Shown: positions 1 through 8,689, counted from the first letter of the stretch. The stretch: DNA of 64,000 nucleotides from Rhizorhabdus dicambivorans (GCF_002355275.1 NZ_CP023449.1:3450001-3514000); one strand, 5' to 3'. Translations and numbers: made by a program. Notes: generated by a model not told the origin, from the letters alone.

Positions 1-106
1 TCCCAAATACGGTGAAGCCGGCGCTTGCCAGTGCCTCCGCAGTGGCGTGGCCGATACCGGTGGAGGCGCCCGTGACGATCGCCGTCTTTTTCAAATGTCG
101 ATTCAT
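1..106 (-). CDS. Short-chain dehydrogenase/reductase, N-terminal part (runs off left edge)
   Basis: The reverse strand from an ATG at 106 reads MNRHLKKTAIVTGASTGIG, the Rossmann TGxxxGIG cofactor motif of the classical SDR family. Only about 35 residues are in the window, so the substrate cannot be inferred. A GGAG ribosome-binding site lies five bases before the ATG. The gene is divergent from the TetR-type regulator at 208, with a 14-bp perfect palindrome between them, so it is probably a target of that regulator. Confidence 0.85.
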   Translation of the reverse strand, partial: MNRHLKKTAIVTGASTGIGHATAEALASAGFTVFG

Positions 107-169
107 GAGCGCTCCAAATCCACGCCGACTCTTGTGCTGGTCGCCGTTGCATTATGCTCGCTTAATGAT

Positions 170-183
170 AGTATGATCATACT
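170..183. promoter_or_regulatory. Perfect 14-bp palindrome, probable TetR-type operator
   Basis: AGTATGATCATACT equals its own reverse complement. It lies in the 101-bp gap between the divergent SDR gene and the TetR-family gene, the usual place for the autoregulatory operator of such a pair. Binding by the adjacent regulator is inferred from position and symmetry only. Confidence 0.5.
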
Positions 184-207
184 GCAATATGGGATTTGCG
201 ACAAATC

Positions 208-834
208 ATGCGTTACGAAAAGGGCCGGAAGGACGCCTCGCGCCGACGGATCATGGAAGTGGCAACCGACCGATTCCGGAATGACGGCATCGCCGCGTCC
301 GGCCTTGCCGCCATCATGAGCGATGCGGGGCTGACCAACGGGGCATTCTATCCGCACTTCCCTTCCAAGGCAGACTTGGTCCAGGCGTGCGTGGTGACCG
401 CTTTGGACGAACAGTGGACGCAGTTGCGCGAGATCATCGCCGCGGGTGGTCCGGCGGCGGCGATCGCGATCTATCTCTCGCCGGAGCATCGCGATAATCC
501 CGGCAAGGGATGCGCGCTCGCGGCGCTGTTGCCGGAACTGGCACGTCAGCCAGCCGAAGCGCACAACCTCTATGCCGAACGCTTGCTGGCGCTGGTGCGA
601 GAGATGGCGGCGACATTATCGCCGGAGATCAAGGATCGCGAGGGCGTCGCGCTAAGTATTCAGGCGATCCTGATCGGTGCGCTTCAGCTTTCCCGCGCGG
701 TGAGCGGAACGCCTTTATCGGATCGCATCCTCACAATCGGCACCGATGCGGTGCGGACGCTCATCACACACTCCGTTCATATGACGCCGGCAGAAGCCGG
801 CCCGCCGGACAACCACAAAAAGGATTCCGTATGA
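208..834 (+). CDS. TetR/AcrR-family transcriptional regulator
   Basis: A 208-residue protein with an N-terminal TetR helix-turn-helix in about the first 55 residues (RRRIMEVATDRFRNDG followed by GLTNGAFYPHFPSKADL, the recognition-helix signature) and a helical ligand-binding C-terminal half. I take the ATG at 208; an in-frame TTG at 196 would add four residues. It is divergent from an SDR gene across a perfect palindrome, and its stop overlaps the start of the next oxidoreductase by ATGA. This suggests a repressor that controls both flanking reductases, probably in response to a small lipophilic or electrophilic compound. The ligand is unknown. Confidence 0.9.
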   Translation: MRYEKGRKDASRRRIMEVATDRFRNDGIAASGLAAIMSDAGLTNGAFYPHFPSKADLVQACVVTALDEQWTQLREIIAAGGPAAAIAIYLSPEHRDNPGKGCALAALLPELARQPAEAHNLYAERLLALVREMAATLSPEIKDREGVALSIQAILIGALQLSRAVSGTPLSDRILTIGTDAVRTLITHSVHMTPAEAGPPDNHKKDSV

Positions 835-1832
835 AGGCCTTCGTTATCGATCGTTACAAGAGCAAGGGAGCCTTGCGGTTCACCGAGATGCCCGAACCTG
901 ATTTGCGGGATGACGATGTCCTGGTCGAGATCCATGCGGCCGGACTCAATCCGCTCGATGCAAAAATACGGGACGGGGATTTCAAGCTGATCCTGCCCTA
1001 TCGTCTCCCACTGATCATGGGCAACGAGTTGGCCGGAACCGTGGTGCGGGTTGGTCCTCGGGTGCGGCGCTTCAAGCCTGGCAACGTCGTCTATGCAAGA
1101 CCGCACCAGGATCGCATCGGCACCTTTGCGGAATTCATCGCGATTCGCGAGAGTGATCTGGCTTTGAAGCCCGCCAACCTGTCCATGGAGGAAGCGGCCG
1201 CTGTTCCTCTGGTCAGCCTGACCGCATGGCAGGCGCTGGTCCAGCGCGCCAAGCTCAAAAAGGGGCAGAAAATCTTCATCCAAGCCGGCGCCGGCGGTGT
1301 CGGCACAGTCGCGATTCAGTTGGCCAAGCATCTCGGAGCCACCGTCGCGACGACGACGAGCACAGTGAACGTCGATCTGGTCAAGAACTTGGGAGCGGAT
1401 ATCGTCATCGATTACCAGAAGGACGATTTCGCCGATGTCCTGAGCGACTATGATGTCGTGCTCAACAGCTTGGGTAAGGAAGAACTCGAAAAATCGCTTC
1501 GTGTGCTCAAGCCAGGCGGCGCGCTGATCTCGATCTCGGGACCGCCCGATCTTAATTTCGCGCGGGACAATGGCTCCGGCTGGATGCTACGGCAGGTCAT
1601 GCGCCTTCTGAGCTTCGGCATTCGCAAGAAAGCGAAGCGCCAACGCGTCCGCTATTCATTTCTGTTCATGACGGCGAATGGCAAGCAATTGGGAGAAATC
1701 ACGACGCTCATCGAAGCCGGTATCATTCGCCCGGTGATAGACCGGACCTTTCCATTCGAAGCAATGAACGATGCCTTGACCTACATCGAGGCAGGTCGCT
1801 CAAAAGGAAAAGTTGTTTTGAAGATTAAGTAG
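831..1832 (+). CDS. Zinc-independent MDR oxidoreductase (quinone oxidoreductase-like)
   Basis: A 333-residue medium-chain dehydrogenase/reductase. The N-terminal GroES-like domain (AAGLNPLDAKIRDG, residues 37-50) is followed by the NADP-binding domain with AGAGGVG at 152-158. The structural and catalytic zinc ligands of alcohol dehydrogenases are absent, so this is the quinone-oxidoreductase/enoyl-reductase branch, which reduces quinones or alpha,beta-unsaturated carbonyls with NADPH. The ATG overlaps the TetR stop (ATGA), so the two genes are translationally coupled. The physiological substrate cannot be read from sequence. Confidence 0.9.
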   Translation: MKAFVIDRYKSKGALRFTEMPEPDLRDDDVLVEIHAAGLNPLDAKIRDGDFKLILPYRLPLIMGNELAGTVVRVGPRVRRFKPGNVVYARPHQDRIGTFAEFIAIRESDLALKPANLSMEEAAAVPLVSLTAWQALVQRAKLKKGQKIFIQAGAGGVGTVAIQLAKHLGATVATTTSTVNVDLVKNLGADIVIDYQKDDFADVLSDYDVVLNSLGKEELEKSLRVLKPGGALISISGPPDLNFARDNGSGWMLRQVMRLLSFGIRKKAKRQRVRYSFLFMTANGKQLGEITTLIEAGIIRPVIDRTFPFEAMNDALTYIEAGRSKGKVVLKIK

Positions 1833-1982
1833 GATTTTACTCCCGTCTTTCATCAGGACCAAAGTTAGCCAGCCCTTGCTTGTTTGATTTGTCCATCCAT
1901 TGCAGGTCCGCCTCCATCATTTTTGAACCGTACCCGTCAACTGTACGGATGGACGTTGGCGCTCTCGTGACCCGATTGATCT

Positions 1983-3465
1983 TCATTTTTGGGCGGCCCG
2001 CTGGTCGCCCATCGAGAGCAACTTTGCCTCGTCGGCCAAGAATGCTTGGATTTTGTGCAAATCCTGCTCGAAAAGTTCCGGCCCAAAACTGGGCATGCCA
2101 TTTCCCAGCAGAGCGCCGCCCTTCACAACGGTGCGCAGGGCGTTGAAGTTCTCCGCGATGGGCGAGCGACCAAGGTCAGGCATGACGCGGCCGCTTACGG
2201 CGCCGAAGCCATGGCAGCTAGCGCAATAGATGGCGTAACCCTTCGCGTCGGCCGCAACAGTCCGAGCGTCGGGCGTCGGAAATGCGGCAAATGCGGGTTT
2301 TTGGTCGGGGAAACGCTTTGGCTCAGCCATTTTCGCGTTCCCGCCGAGTTTGAAGACGAGAACCATGCCCTGCATCGTTGCCGGCCGCTGAGGCGTGGTT
2401 ACACCACCGGCGAGCCAGCTGGCTCCGCCGTTGCCGACGGCGATCGCCACATATTGCACGCCGGCAATCGAATAGGTGATCGGTCCGCCTTGCGTCGTCG
2501 CATAGGCATTGAAGCTCCAGAGCTTCCTGCCATCCGTTGCATCATAGGCGGCGAATATGCCTTGGCCGTCGCTTTGGAACACCAGATTGCCCGCGGTGGC
2601 GAGAGTCCCGCCGTTACCCCCAGTATCGTGGGCCACCGACCAAACCGCGCGCTGGTTTTTGACGTCCCAGGCCAGTAGCCTGGCGTTCAGGGCCTTGGCG
2701 AAACCGCCACGGATTTTGAGGTTCTTGGGCAACTGCCCGCCCGCAACCAAGCCGCTCGCCCGTGTGTTCGGGAGCGGAGATAGCTGGGATCAGTCTGGAA
2801 AGTCGATGTCCAATCCTAGATGGGAATGTAGGCAAGACCGGTCGCCGGGTTGAATGACATCGGCTGCCAGCTATGGGCGCCCATCCCGTCGGACGAACGC
2901 GGACCATCTTGCCGCCGAGATATCGCGCTTCAGGATTTTCCAGCGGACGTCCGGTCTTGAGGTCGATGCCGTAGGCCCACTGATCGCTTGCCCCGGCGGC
3001 GCGTCGGCCGTCTTCGCCATCGGTACGATTCTTGACCGACAGGAGGCGCCCGTTGGCCCGATCAATGACATAATAGAAGCCATTTTTCGGTGCCTGCATC
3101 AGCACCTTGTGCGGCTTGCCGCCTATTTCCAAATCGGTCAGGACGATGTTCTGGGTTGCGGTCGCATCCCAGGTATCGCCGGGCGAAGCCTGATAATGCC
3201 AGGCATATTGTCCGGTCTTGCGGTCAAGCGCGACAATCGATGCGAGAAACCAATTGTCGCCCTTCCCTTGCGAACGAATTTGATGATTCCACGTCGAGCC
3301 ATCGCCGACGCCGATATAGACATGGTCAAATTCCGGATCATAAGTGATGAAATCCCAGACCGTTCCGCCACCACCTTGGCGCCACCATTTGCCGAACTAT
3401 GTCTTTGCGGCTTTCGACATAATGGGATCAGAGGCTTCGCTGAAATTCTGGGGCTGGCCGAGCGC
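1983..3465 (-). pseudogene. Decayed PQQ-dependent quinohemoprotein alcohol dehydrogenase
   Basis: The reverse strand encodes most of a type II quinohemoprotein alcohol dehydrogenase in pieces. The middle of the propeller (3420 down to about 2900) contains GKWWRQGGGGTVWDFITYD, GVGDGSTWNHQIRS and VLMQAPKNGFYYVIDR. The C-terminal part (2750-1983) ends in a cytochrome c domain with the haem site CASCH. It cannot be functional: an in-frame TAG at 3397-3399 replaces the usual Trp codon, there are frame changes near 2890 and 2750, and another TAG lies at 2816-2818. Homology fades at about 3465, so the signal peptide and N-terminal propeller blades are missing. The truncation lies next to the integrase region, consistent with erosion at an island edge. 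Confidence 0.85.
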
Positions 3466-3915
3466 AGGCTGGCCGCGCGCGAAGCGGCGCTCTCGGCTGA
3501 CGGTCTCGAGCAGCGTTTCGAGAAAACCAAGCTGTTCGGCGACAATGATGATCACGCCTATCGCCAGCCGTATGGCTATTATTAAGCGGTTGTCAGACGG
3601 CGCATTTTACGCCCGTCCGGGCATGTCCAGCCTTGTCCAGACGATGTGTTGGTGCTATCGATGGTGCGGGTGATTTTCCGCTGATGATTTATATGGAAAA
3701 TCAGTTTCTTGGGTGCCCGATGGGAGTGTTCTCCTGGGCACCAAGTGGTTTCCGACAACGTTCGGGAACGACCGCTAAGTAGCTGGTTTCAGGTCGGAAA
3801 TTCCAAGATTCTCGTCAGCCGCAATCCGGGCTGAACCGCCTTAAACCGCCTCCAGCCGCCTCGATTTGGTGGTCCAAATGGTGGTCCGCGATCAGCCCTT
3901 TTTTGGAGCTGATTC
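3466..3915. other. Intergenic region upstream of integrase 1
   Basis: No convincing gene. It holds the broken end of the alcohol dehydrogenase remnant on the left and the integrase arm-type repeats (3867-3887) on the right. A short plus-strand frame ending at 3585 overlaps the remnant and has no recognisable family. Confidence 0.4.
3867..3887. repeat. Tandem 9-bp repeat, probable integrase arm-type sites
   Basis: TGGTGGTCC occurs at 3867-3875 and again at 3879-3887, a 12-bp period, about 30 bp before the integrase 1 start. A pair with the same 12-bp period lies before integrase 2 (5911 and 5923). Tandem short repeats next to P4-type integrases are typical arm sites bound by the integrase N-terminal domain; the binding itself is inferred. 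Confidence 0.45.
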
Positions 3916-5169
3916 ATGCCACTTACGTACATCCAGATCGCCCAGGCCAAGGCCCCGAATGGTGCTCTCAAGCTCTCTGACGGGCGAGGACTCACACTTG
4001 TCGTGCAGCCTTCGGGTACGAAAGTCTGGCGTCTCAAATATCGGTACGAAGGGAAGCAGAAGACGCTTCATCTCGGACATTGGCCGAAGCTCGGGATCAG
4101 CGAGGCCCGACAACGCTCCGAGGAAGCCCGCAAGCTGATCACTGAGGGCAGCGACCCTGCCCTCGTCAAACGCTTCGGTCCCGTCGCGGCCAAGGTGAAG
4201 ATCGTCGCCGGCAACAGCTTTCGCGATGTCGCCGAGGAGTGGCTCGAGAAATGCGAGCGTGACGAGCTCTCGATCGTGACGATCAACAAGATCCGGTGGT
4301 TGCTCGACAAGGCCTATCCAAAGCTGGGTGCCCTGCCCATCGAGGTTATCCGGCCACTCGATGTTCTCGCCGTACTCAAAACGCTGGAAGCGGCCGGCAC
4401 ATTGGAGTCGGCGCGGCGACTGCGCAGCGTGATCAGCCGCATTTTCCGCTTCGGAGTCGCGACCGGCCGGATCGAGCGCGATGTCGCCTGTGATCTGCGC
4501 GGTGCGATCGCTACGCCAAAATCCAAGAACCTCGCCGCGATCACGACCGCACGCGAAGCAGGCGTCCTCCTGCGAGCGATCGAGAACTACACCGGCCATG
4601 AGATCACCGCGATCGCGCTGGAATGTTCAGCGCACCTTTTCGTTCGTCCTGGCGAGCTTCGTCAGGCTGAATGGCCGGAATTCGATGCCGATCAGTCGGT
4701 CTGGGCGATACCGCCGGAAAAGACGAAGATGCGGCGGCCCCACTGGGTGCCGTTGTCCCGTCAGATGATGGCGAAGCTTCACCGCCTCCACGATCTGACC
4801 GGAAGCGGTCAGCATCTTTTCCCCTGCCTCGGCAAGGATGGAATGCCGATGTCGGAAAACACGGTGAACCTGGCCCTGCGTCGGCTTGGTTTCAAAGCAG
4901 ACCAGATGACGGCTCATGGCTTTCGAGCGATGGCGGCAACGCTGCTCAACGAGTCCGGCCAGTGGCACCCGGACGCCATTGAACGCCAGCTTGCTCATAT
5001 CGAGACCAATGAGGTGCGGCGCGCCTACACTCGGGGCGAATATTGGCCGGAACGCGTGCGGATGATGCAGTGGTGGTCCGATCATATCGAGGAGTTGCGC
5101 AAGGCCCCACTCGTTCAGCGCAGCTCATTCGGGTCTGTCCCTACTCCTGCTGTCCGATTAGCTTCTTGA
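3916..5169 (+). CDS. P4-type tyrosine integrase 1
   Basis: A 417-residue site-specific recombinase. The N-terminal DUF4102 arm-binding domain (LKLSDGRGLTLVVQPSGTK, then LGHWPKLGISEARQ) is followed by a core-binding SAM-like domain and the catalytic domain. The tyrosine recombinase residues are visible: R244 in VRPGELR, the Lys region near 269-271, H334-xx-R337 in HGFRA, H361 in LAH and Y371 in RRAYTRG. GGAG precedes the ATG. The 3' end overlaps the convergent excisionase-like gene by 29 bp. It probably moved the outer island, whose second flank may be the HTH genes at 22.3-22.8 kb. All catalytic residues are present, so it may be active. Confidence 0.95.
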   Translation: MPLTYIQIAQAKAPNGALKLSDGRGLTLVVQPSGTKVWRLKYRYEGKQKTLHLGHWPKLGISEARQRSEEARKLITEGSDPALVKRFGPVAAKVKIVAGNSFRDVAEEWLEKCERDELSIVTINKIRWLLDKAYPKLGALPIEVIRPLDVLAVLKTLEAAGTLESARRLRSVISRIFRFGVATGRIERDVACDLRGAIATPKSKNLAAITTAREAGVLLRAIENYTGHEITAIALECSAHLFVRPGELRQAEWPEFDADQSVWAIPPEKTKMRRPHWVPLSRQMMAKLHRLHDLTGSGQHLFPCLGKDGMPMSENTVNLALRRLGFKADQMTAHGFRAMAATLLNESGQWHPDAIERQLAHIETNEVRRAYTRGEYWPERVRMMQWWSDHIEELRKAPLVQRSSFGSVPTPAVRLAS

Positions 5170-5356
5170 GGTTCCTGTAGGGGATGAGCGTAGCTCGGCC
5201 GAGCTTCACGATCTCAATATCGCCGGACTCGATCAATTCGTAGATAGCCGTCTTGCCGAGTCCGAGAAGCTCGGCCGCCACCGTGACCCGGACCGCCAAC
5301 GGTTCCAAAGTTCCGTTGGCCAACCGCGGGAGCTTGTCGAAGCCGTTATCGGTCAT
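5141..5356 (-). CDS. Small excisionase/AlpA-like HTH protein A
   Basis: A 71-residue winged-helix/MerR-like DNA-binding protein of the HTH_17 excisionase type: VTVAAELLGLGKTAIYELI is the helix-turn-helix and IEIVKLGRATLIPYRNLKKL the wing. It follows gene B (5353-5658) with an ATGA overlap, so the two are co-translated, and it converges on integrase 1. Likely role: recombination directionality or regulation of the integrase. It is a paralogue of the protein at 22272-22541. Confidence 0.8.
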   Translation of the reverse strand: MTDNGFDKLPRLANGTLEPLAVRVTVAAELLGLGKTAIYELIESGDIEIVKLGRATLIPYRNLKKLIGQQE

Positions 5357-5658
5357 TTCTCGTGACCTTTCGGCACCAGGTGGACCAACTGTACGACGTT
5401 ACTATTTACATCGCCCGTCTGAAGCCTCGCGGTCATCAGCTTAACAGCTTTGGCGATAAAATCTTTGAGGCTGGAATAGACGATAAGTTCGGCTCGACCA
5501 ACCCTGACCCGTTCTATCGCCCCGGACGCGGCGAGCTGTTTGATCCGAACTTCATCGAGACCGGTCAACTGAGCAGCCACCGATATTTTTACGGTCAGAG
5601 GTTCCAAGTCGGGGACTGTTGTCACGATGATGGTTGAGCCAATACTGCGGTTAGCCAT
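5353..5658 (-). CDS. Small excisionase-like HTH protein B
   Basis: A 101-residue protein with the same fold as its downstream partner: LEPLTVKISVAAQLTGLDEV, then RVGRAELIVYSSLKDFI. The recognition helix is divergent (EVRIKQLAASGAI) compared with the usual SRxxLYxLI pattern, and it has about 35 extra C-terminal residues with no recognised domain. It heads the two-gene minus-strand operon with gene A. Two paralogous excisionase-like genes in tandem suggest a pair binding different half-sites, but this is inference. Confidence 0.7.
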   Translation of the reverse strand: MANRSIGSTIIVTTVPDLEPLTVKISVAAQLTGLDEVRIKQLAASGAIERVRVGRAELIVYSSLKDFIAKAVKLMTARLQTGDVNSNVVQLVHLVPKGHEK

Positions 5659-5775
5659 GAAATCTCCTGCGAGCGCGAGTGCGGGCAGAAATTGTCCCGC
5701 GACGCGGAGTTCTGAGAAAGAGACCTTCCGGGGTCTCGAGGTACCTTTTGGCGGCCATTTGCGGCCACCATTCGG

Positions 5776-5791
5776 ATGGTAGCGGAGGAGG
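5776..5791. repeat. Putative left attachment core (attL) of the 16-kb element
   Basis: ATGGTAGCGGAGGAGG is repeated exactly at 22190-22205. On the reverse strand this is the 3' terminus of a tRNA-like sequence ending in CCA, the usual core for P4-type integrases. Integrase 2 starts 190 bp inside. The repeat is short, so chance similarity is not formally excluded, but the matching arm-site copies at 5911 and 22115 support it. Confidence 0.5.
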
Positions 5792-5910
5792 CGCTATAAC
5801 TTTCGTCTCAGGCAATTTCAGAGCGTCTCCAACTACCCTGTAAAATCAGCGGTTTATCTTGTAACGTGTTCGCGGTCGGTCGCCCTGAATCGCCTGAATT
5901 CCCGCTAAAA

Positions 5911-5930
5911 TGTGGGAACGATTGTGGGAC
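5911..5930. repeat. Integrase 2 arm-type sites (left copy)
   Basis: TGTGGGA is repeated at 5911-5917 and 5923-5929 (12-bp period) upstream of integrase 2. The 17-bp unit 5911-5927 recurs with one mismatch at 22115-22131 near the right end of the element. Their presence at both ends fits the attP arms of an integrated element. Confidence 0.5.
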
Positions 5931-5966
5931 CAAATACCCCCGTTTTTGGCGGTATGAATCCCTGAC

Positions 5967-5979
5967 AGGGACTCGAACC
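5967..5979. repeat. tRNA T-arm-like 13-mer shared with the right element end
   Basis: AGGGACTCGAACC occurs here and at 22203-22215; on the reverse strand it reads as a TPsiC arm (GGTTCGAGTCCCT). No tRNA body is present around either copy, so these are displaced fragments or att remnants rather than tRNA genes. Confidence 0.4.
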
Positions 5980-5981
5980 TG

Positions 5982-7178
5982 ATGGCGCTGACAGTATTGA
6001 AAGTGAAGAACGCGAAGCCCGGTCGCCATGTCGATGGCAGGGGCTTGTGCCTCGTCGTGAAGCCCAGTGGCGCGCGCACCTGGGTGCTGCGCATGCAGTT
6101 GAAAGGCCACCGCCGCGACTATGGGCTGGGATCGGCGCATGATGTTTCGCTGACCGATGCCAGAACAGCGGCAGCGGAATTGCGCCGCCGCGTTCGTGAC
6201 GGTTTCGATCCTGTCGCCGAGCGACGCAAGGCGCGGAAGGTCATACCGACCTTCGAAGCCGCAACCCGTTCGTGCCATGAAACCTTGGGTGACGGATGGA
6301 AAGACGGGCATCATTCCCGCTGGCTATCCGGTTTCGAGCGCCACCTCTTTCCGCGCATCGGCAAGAAGCCGGTCGACAAGGTGGACAGCGCCTGCGTGGT
6401 CGAGGCGCTGTCTCCAATATGGCTGGAGATACCGGAAACGGCGCGGCGCTTGCTCCAGCGCATCGGCGTGGTGCTCGATTTCGCGCATGTGAAAGGCTGG
6501 GTGCCGGAAGAGGTTTCCTTGCGTTCGGTGCGCAAGGGCTTGCCCCGACAGAACGACAAACGCGGCCATATGGAGGCCATGCCCTATGCCGATGTCCCGT
6601 CACTGATGAAAAAGCTTGCCACTGCAGCCCAGACGACCGGACGCGACGCCATGCGCTTCACGATCTACAACGCCGTGCGGTCCAACGAGACGCGCCTTGC
6701 GGTATGGACCGAGTTCGATCTCGAAAAGGCGGTATGGACCATTCCCGCTGAACGGATGAAGGCAGGCGAAACCCATGTGGTGCCGCTTTCGGCACCGGTT
6801 TTGGCATTGCTTCGCAAACGCTGGGCCGAGCGGACCAGCGATGCGGGCTTGGTTTTTTCCAACGACGGGAAGAAGCCGATCAGCGACATGACCATGACCA
6901 AGCTTCTGCGCGACGATGGATTCGCGAGCATCACCGTGCACGGCTTCCGATCCACCTTCACGGACTGGGCCGCCGAATGCACCGACTTCCCCAAGGAGGT
7001 CGCTGACAAGGCGCTCGCCCACAAGCTACCCAACAAGGTCGAAGCCGCCTACCGCCGAACCGATTTCTTCGAGAAGCGTCGGAGCCTGATGAAGCAATGG
7101 GCTGACTATCTGGGCAATAGCGCCTCGGCAGCGAATACGGCGACAGCCGAGCCTATTCAGGCTCGCGCTGCCGCATGA
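5982..7178 (+). CDS. P4-type tyrosine integrase 2
   Basis: A 398-residue tyrosine recombinase of the DUF4102 family, clearly distinct in sequence from integrase 1. N-terminal arm-binding domain: HVDGRGLCLVVKPSGARTWV at 16-35. Catalytic residues: R233 in NAVRSNETRL, H320-xx-R323 in HGFRSTF, H347 in LAH, nucleophile Y357 in AAYRR. The start lies directly against a tRNA T-arm-like sequence, as usual for P4-type integrases. It is the presumed recombinase of the 5776-22205 element. The C-terminal 20 residues are low-complexity and overlap the convergent HTH gene by 26 bp. Confidence 0.95.
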   Translation: MALTVLKVKNAKPGRHVDGRGLCLVVKPSGARTWVLRMQLKGHRRDYGLGSAHDVSLTDARTAAAELRRRVRDGFDPVAERRKARKVIPTFEAATRSCHETLGDGWKDGHHSRWLSGFERHLFPRIGKKPVDKVDSACVVEALSPIWLEIPETARRLLQRIGVVLDFAHVKGWVPEEVSLRSVRKGLPRQNDKRGHMEAMPYADVPSLMKKLATAAQTTGRDAMRFTIYNAVRSNETRLAVWTEFDLEKAVWTIPAERMKAGETHVVPLSAPVLALLRKRWAERTSDAGLVFSNDGKKPISDMTMTKLLRDDGFASITVHGFRSTFTDWAAECTDFPKEVADKALAHKLPNKVEAAYRRTDFFEKRRSLMKQWADYLGNSASAANTATAEPIQARAAA

Positions 7179-7347
7179 CCAGCTCGTGCAGACTGGCAGT
7201 CGTGATACGGGTCGACTTACCGAGCTTGATGGCCTCGATCTGGCCCGACGCAATCAGCTCGTAGAGTTTGGTGCGACCGACGCCGATCATGCGCGCAGCG
7301 TCATTGACCTTCACGCAGATCGGCTCGACCGAAGGCGGCGCTGTCAC
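7153..7347 (-). CDS. Small excisionase/AlpA-like HTH protein C
   Basis: A 64-residue HTH_17 protein: VKVNDAARMIGVGRTKLYELI (helix-turn-helix, quoted in part) and IEAIKLGKSTRITTASL (wing). It converges on integrase 2 and follows the AlpA-like gene with an ATGA overlap. Probable directionality factor or regulator of integrase 2; similar in layout to gene A next to integrase 1. Confidence 0.75.
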   Translation of the reverse strand: MTAPPSVEPICVKVNDAARMIGVGRTKLYELIASGQIEAIKLGKSTRITTASLHELVMRQREPE

Positions 7348-7550
7348 AGCGCCGCGCTCTCATTCCGGTACGAGACCGGATCATCGATCCAGCGGTTCAC
7401 AGCGGATTCCCGCCAGCCCGCGCCGTGAACGCTGATCTTCACCTGAGACGGGAAAGTCCCCTCTGCGATTTTGCGATACATGGTGGAGCGGGACAGGCCG
7501 GTGCGGGCGAGAACGGTCTTGAGGCGGATGATTTTGTCAGTGTTGGACAT
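7344..7550 (-). CDS. AlpA-family phage-type regulator
   Basis: A 68-residue protein starting MSNTDKIIRLKTVLART. The pattern RTGLSRSTMYRKIAEGTFP, then WRESAVNRWID is the AlpA/Prophage CP4-57 regulatory fold, which in P4-like elements activates integrase or excision genes. I choose the ATG at 7550 because family members begin about ten residues before the RLK motif; upstream codons look non-coding. It is the first gene of a two-gene operon with protein C. Confidence 0.8.
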   Translation of the reverse strand: MSNTDKIIRLKTVLARTGLSRSTMYRKIAEGTFPSQVKISVHGAGWRESAVNRWIDDPVSYRNESAAL

Positions 7551-7921
7551 GGGACTTGCTTCCATTCGTTGGCAGTTACTGGTTGCCCCTGACGCAAGAA
7601 TTGATTGTCCAAGTGCTTGGCGCAAGGCAGTTTCCGAGCAGACAGGTCCACATCGCAATCCCGGATAGAATGAAAAAGAGAAGGATAGGCACGGCTACGG
7701 ACGGATAGAGAAGGTCACGGACGCCAACACCGTGCGGCCTGAGGCGGCGAGTTTTTTGCCATTCCCCGGCGGAGAAGCTGATTCACCTACCACGACTGCT
7801 CCAGTGACGGAGATTTGCGCAAGCATCGACGGCGTTTGCGCGCGAATCGCGCAGATATTGGTTCAGCTTGGTGCGCAATCGAGTTCTGGCCTTTCGGGCT
7901 GCCGATTGGCATGTTTCCCAG
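7551..7921. other. Intergenic region between AlpA-like and phosphoribosyltransferase genes
   Basis: 371 bp containing the divergent promoters. A 76-codon plus-strand frame at 7732-7962 overlaps the next gene in another frame and has no recognised features, so it is not called. No tRNA or repeat was found. Confidence 0.4.
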
Positions 7922-8689
7922 ATGACCAATACTTTGCCGATCCGACTTCCCTGGCCACCTGACTTCCCCGATGTTGTCATTCATACCGATGTCCGCACCC
8001 GTGACAGGCATCCCGGCTACGCTGCCGCCAAGGCGGGGGATGCTGAGGCGGCTCTCCTGCTGGCATCCGATCTACTGTCGCCAGATGGAATAGTGAGTCT
8101 TCAGGAGATTATCGGCAATCGGCCTACTCTGCTCCTGCCGGTCGTGGCAGACGAGCTAGCGGGCTTCAACGCGATCCCCGATGCGATGGCGCAGGTGTTG
8201 GGCAACGAACTTGGCACCCCCGTCATCGCCGGTGAAATCGTTCAGACAAACAAAGTCGGCCATACCCGCGCCCCGGCGTTTCAGCGGCTGGTCACCCCGG
8301 CAACGTTCGAAGGGCAGGTGCAACCGGGTGCAAACTATGTGCTTGTTGACGATCACGTCGGCCTTGGCGGCACTCTCGCCAACCTGCGCGGTTACGTCGA
8401 GGCACGGGGCGGAGAGGTCATCGCGATCACGACCCTGACCGAGAGCCGGGACGCACGCATAATTTCATTGCAGCCCGCAACCCGAATTGTGCTATGGGAG
8501 CGGCATGGCCAAGCACTTGACGACCTCTGGCAAAGCCAATTCGGCTATGGGATCGACTGCCTCACGGAAGTCGAAGCCCTCAACCTATGTCGTCAGCACT
8601 CCGTTGCCGCCATCGAGGATTTCTTGGCTCAGGCAGCAGTCGAAGCACGTGGCCGAGGTCTCCAGACAGCGGTTGAGCCAGGCCACTGA
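7922..8689 (+). CDS. Phosphoribosyltransferase-domain protein
   Basis: A 255-residue cytoplasmic protein. The centre carries the PRPP-binding loop of type I phosphoribosyltransferases, YVLVDDHVGLGGTLANL (near residue 140), with hydrophobic strands before and after it and an ITTLTESRDA strand. The N-terminus has a separate conserved-looking segment (RTRDRHPGYAAAKAGDAEAA), which may be a small helical domain. Known enzymes of this fold join a base to PRPP or carry out regulatory chemistry; the base here is unknown. I choose the ATG at 7922 rather than an upstream codon because the preceding residues look random. It leads a plus-strand group with two small nuclease-like genes, inside mobile-element cargo, so a role in DNA conflict is more likely than housekeeping salvage. 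Confidence 0.75.
   Translation: MTNTLPIRLPWPPDFPDVVIHTDVRTRDRHPGYAAAKAGDAEAALLLASDLLSPDGIVSLQEIIGNRPTLLLPVVADELAGFNAIPDAMAQVLGNELGTPVIAGEIVQTNKVGHTRAPAFQRLVTPATFEGQVQPGANYVLVDDHVGLGGTLANLRGYVEARGGEVIAITTLTESRDARIISLQPATRIVLWERHGQALDDLWQSQFGYGIDCLTEVEALNLCRQHSVAAIEDFLAQAAVEARGRGLQTAVEPGH

Noticed and set aside
2854-3585. Plus-strand open frame of 243 codons over the alcohol dehydrogenase remnant
   Set aside because: Most of it is antisense to recognisable PQQ-enzyme sequence. Its last 40 codons (to 3585) look more protein-like but match nothing I know, so I do not call it.
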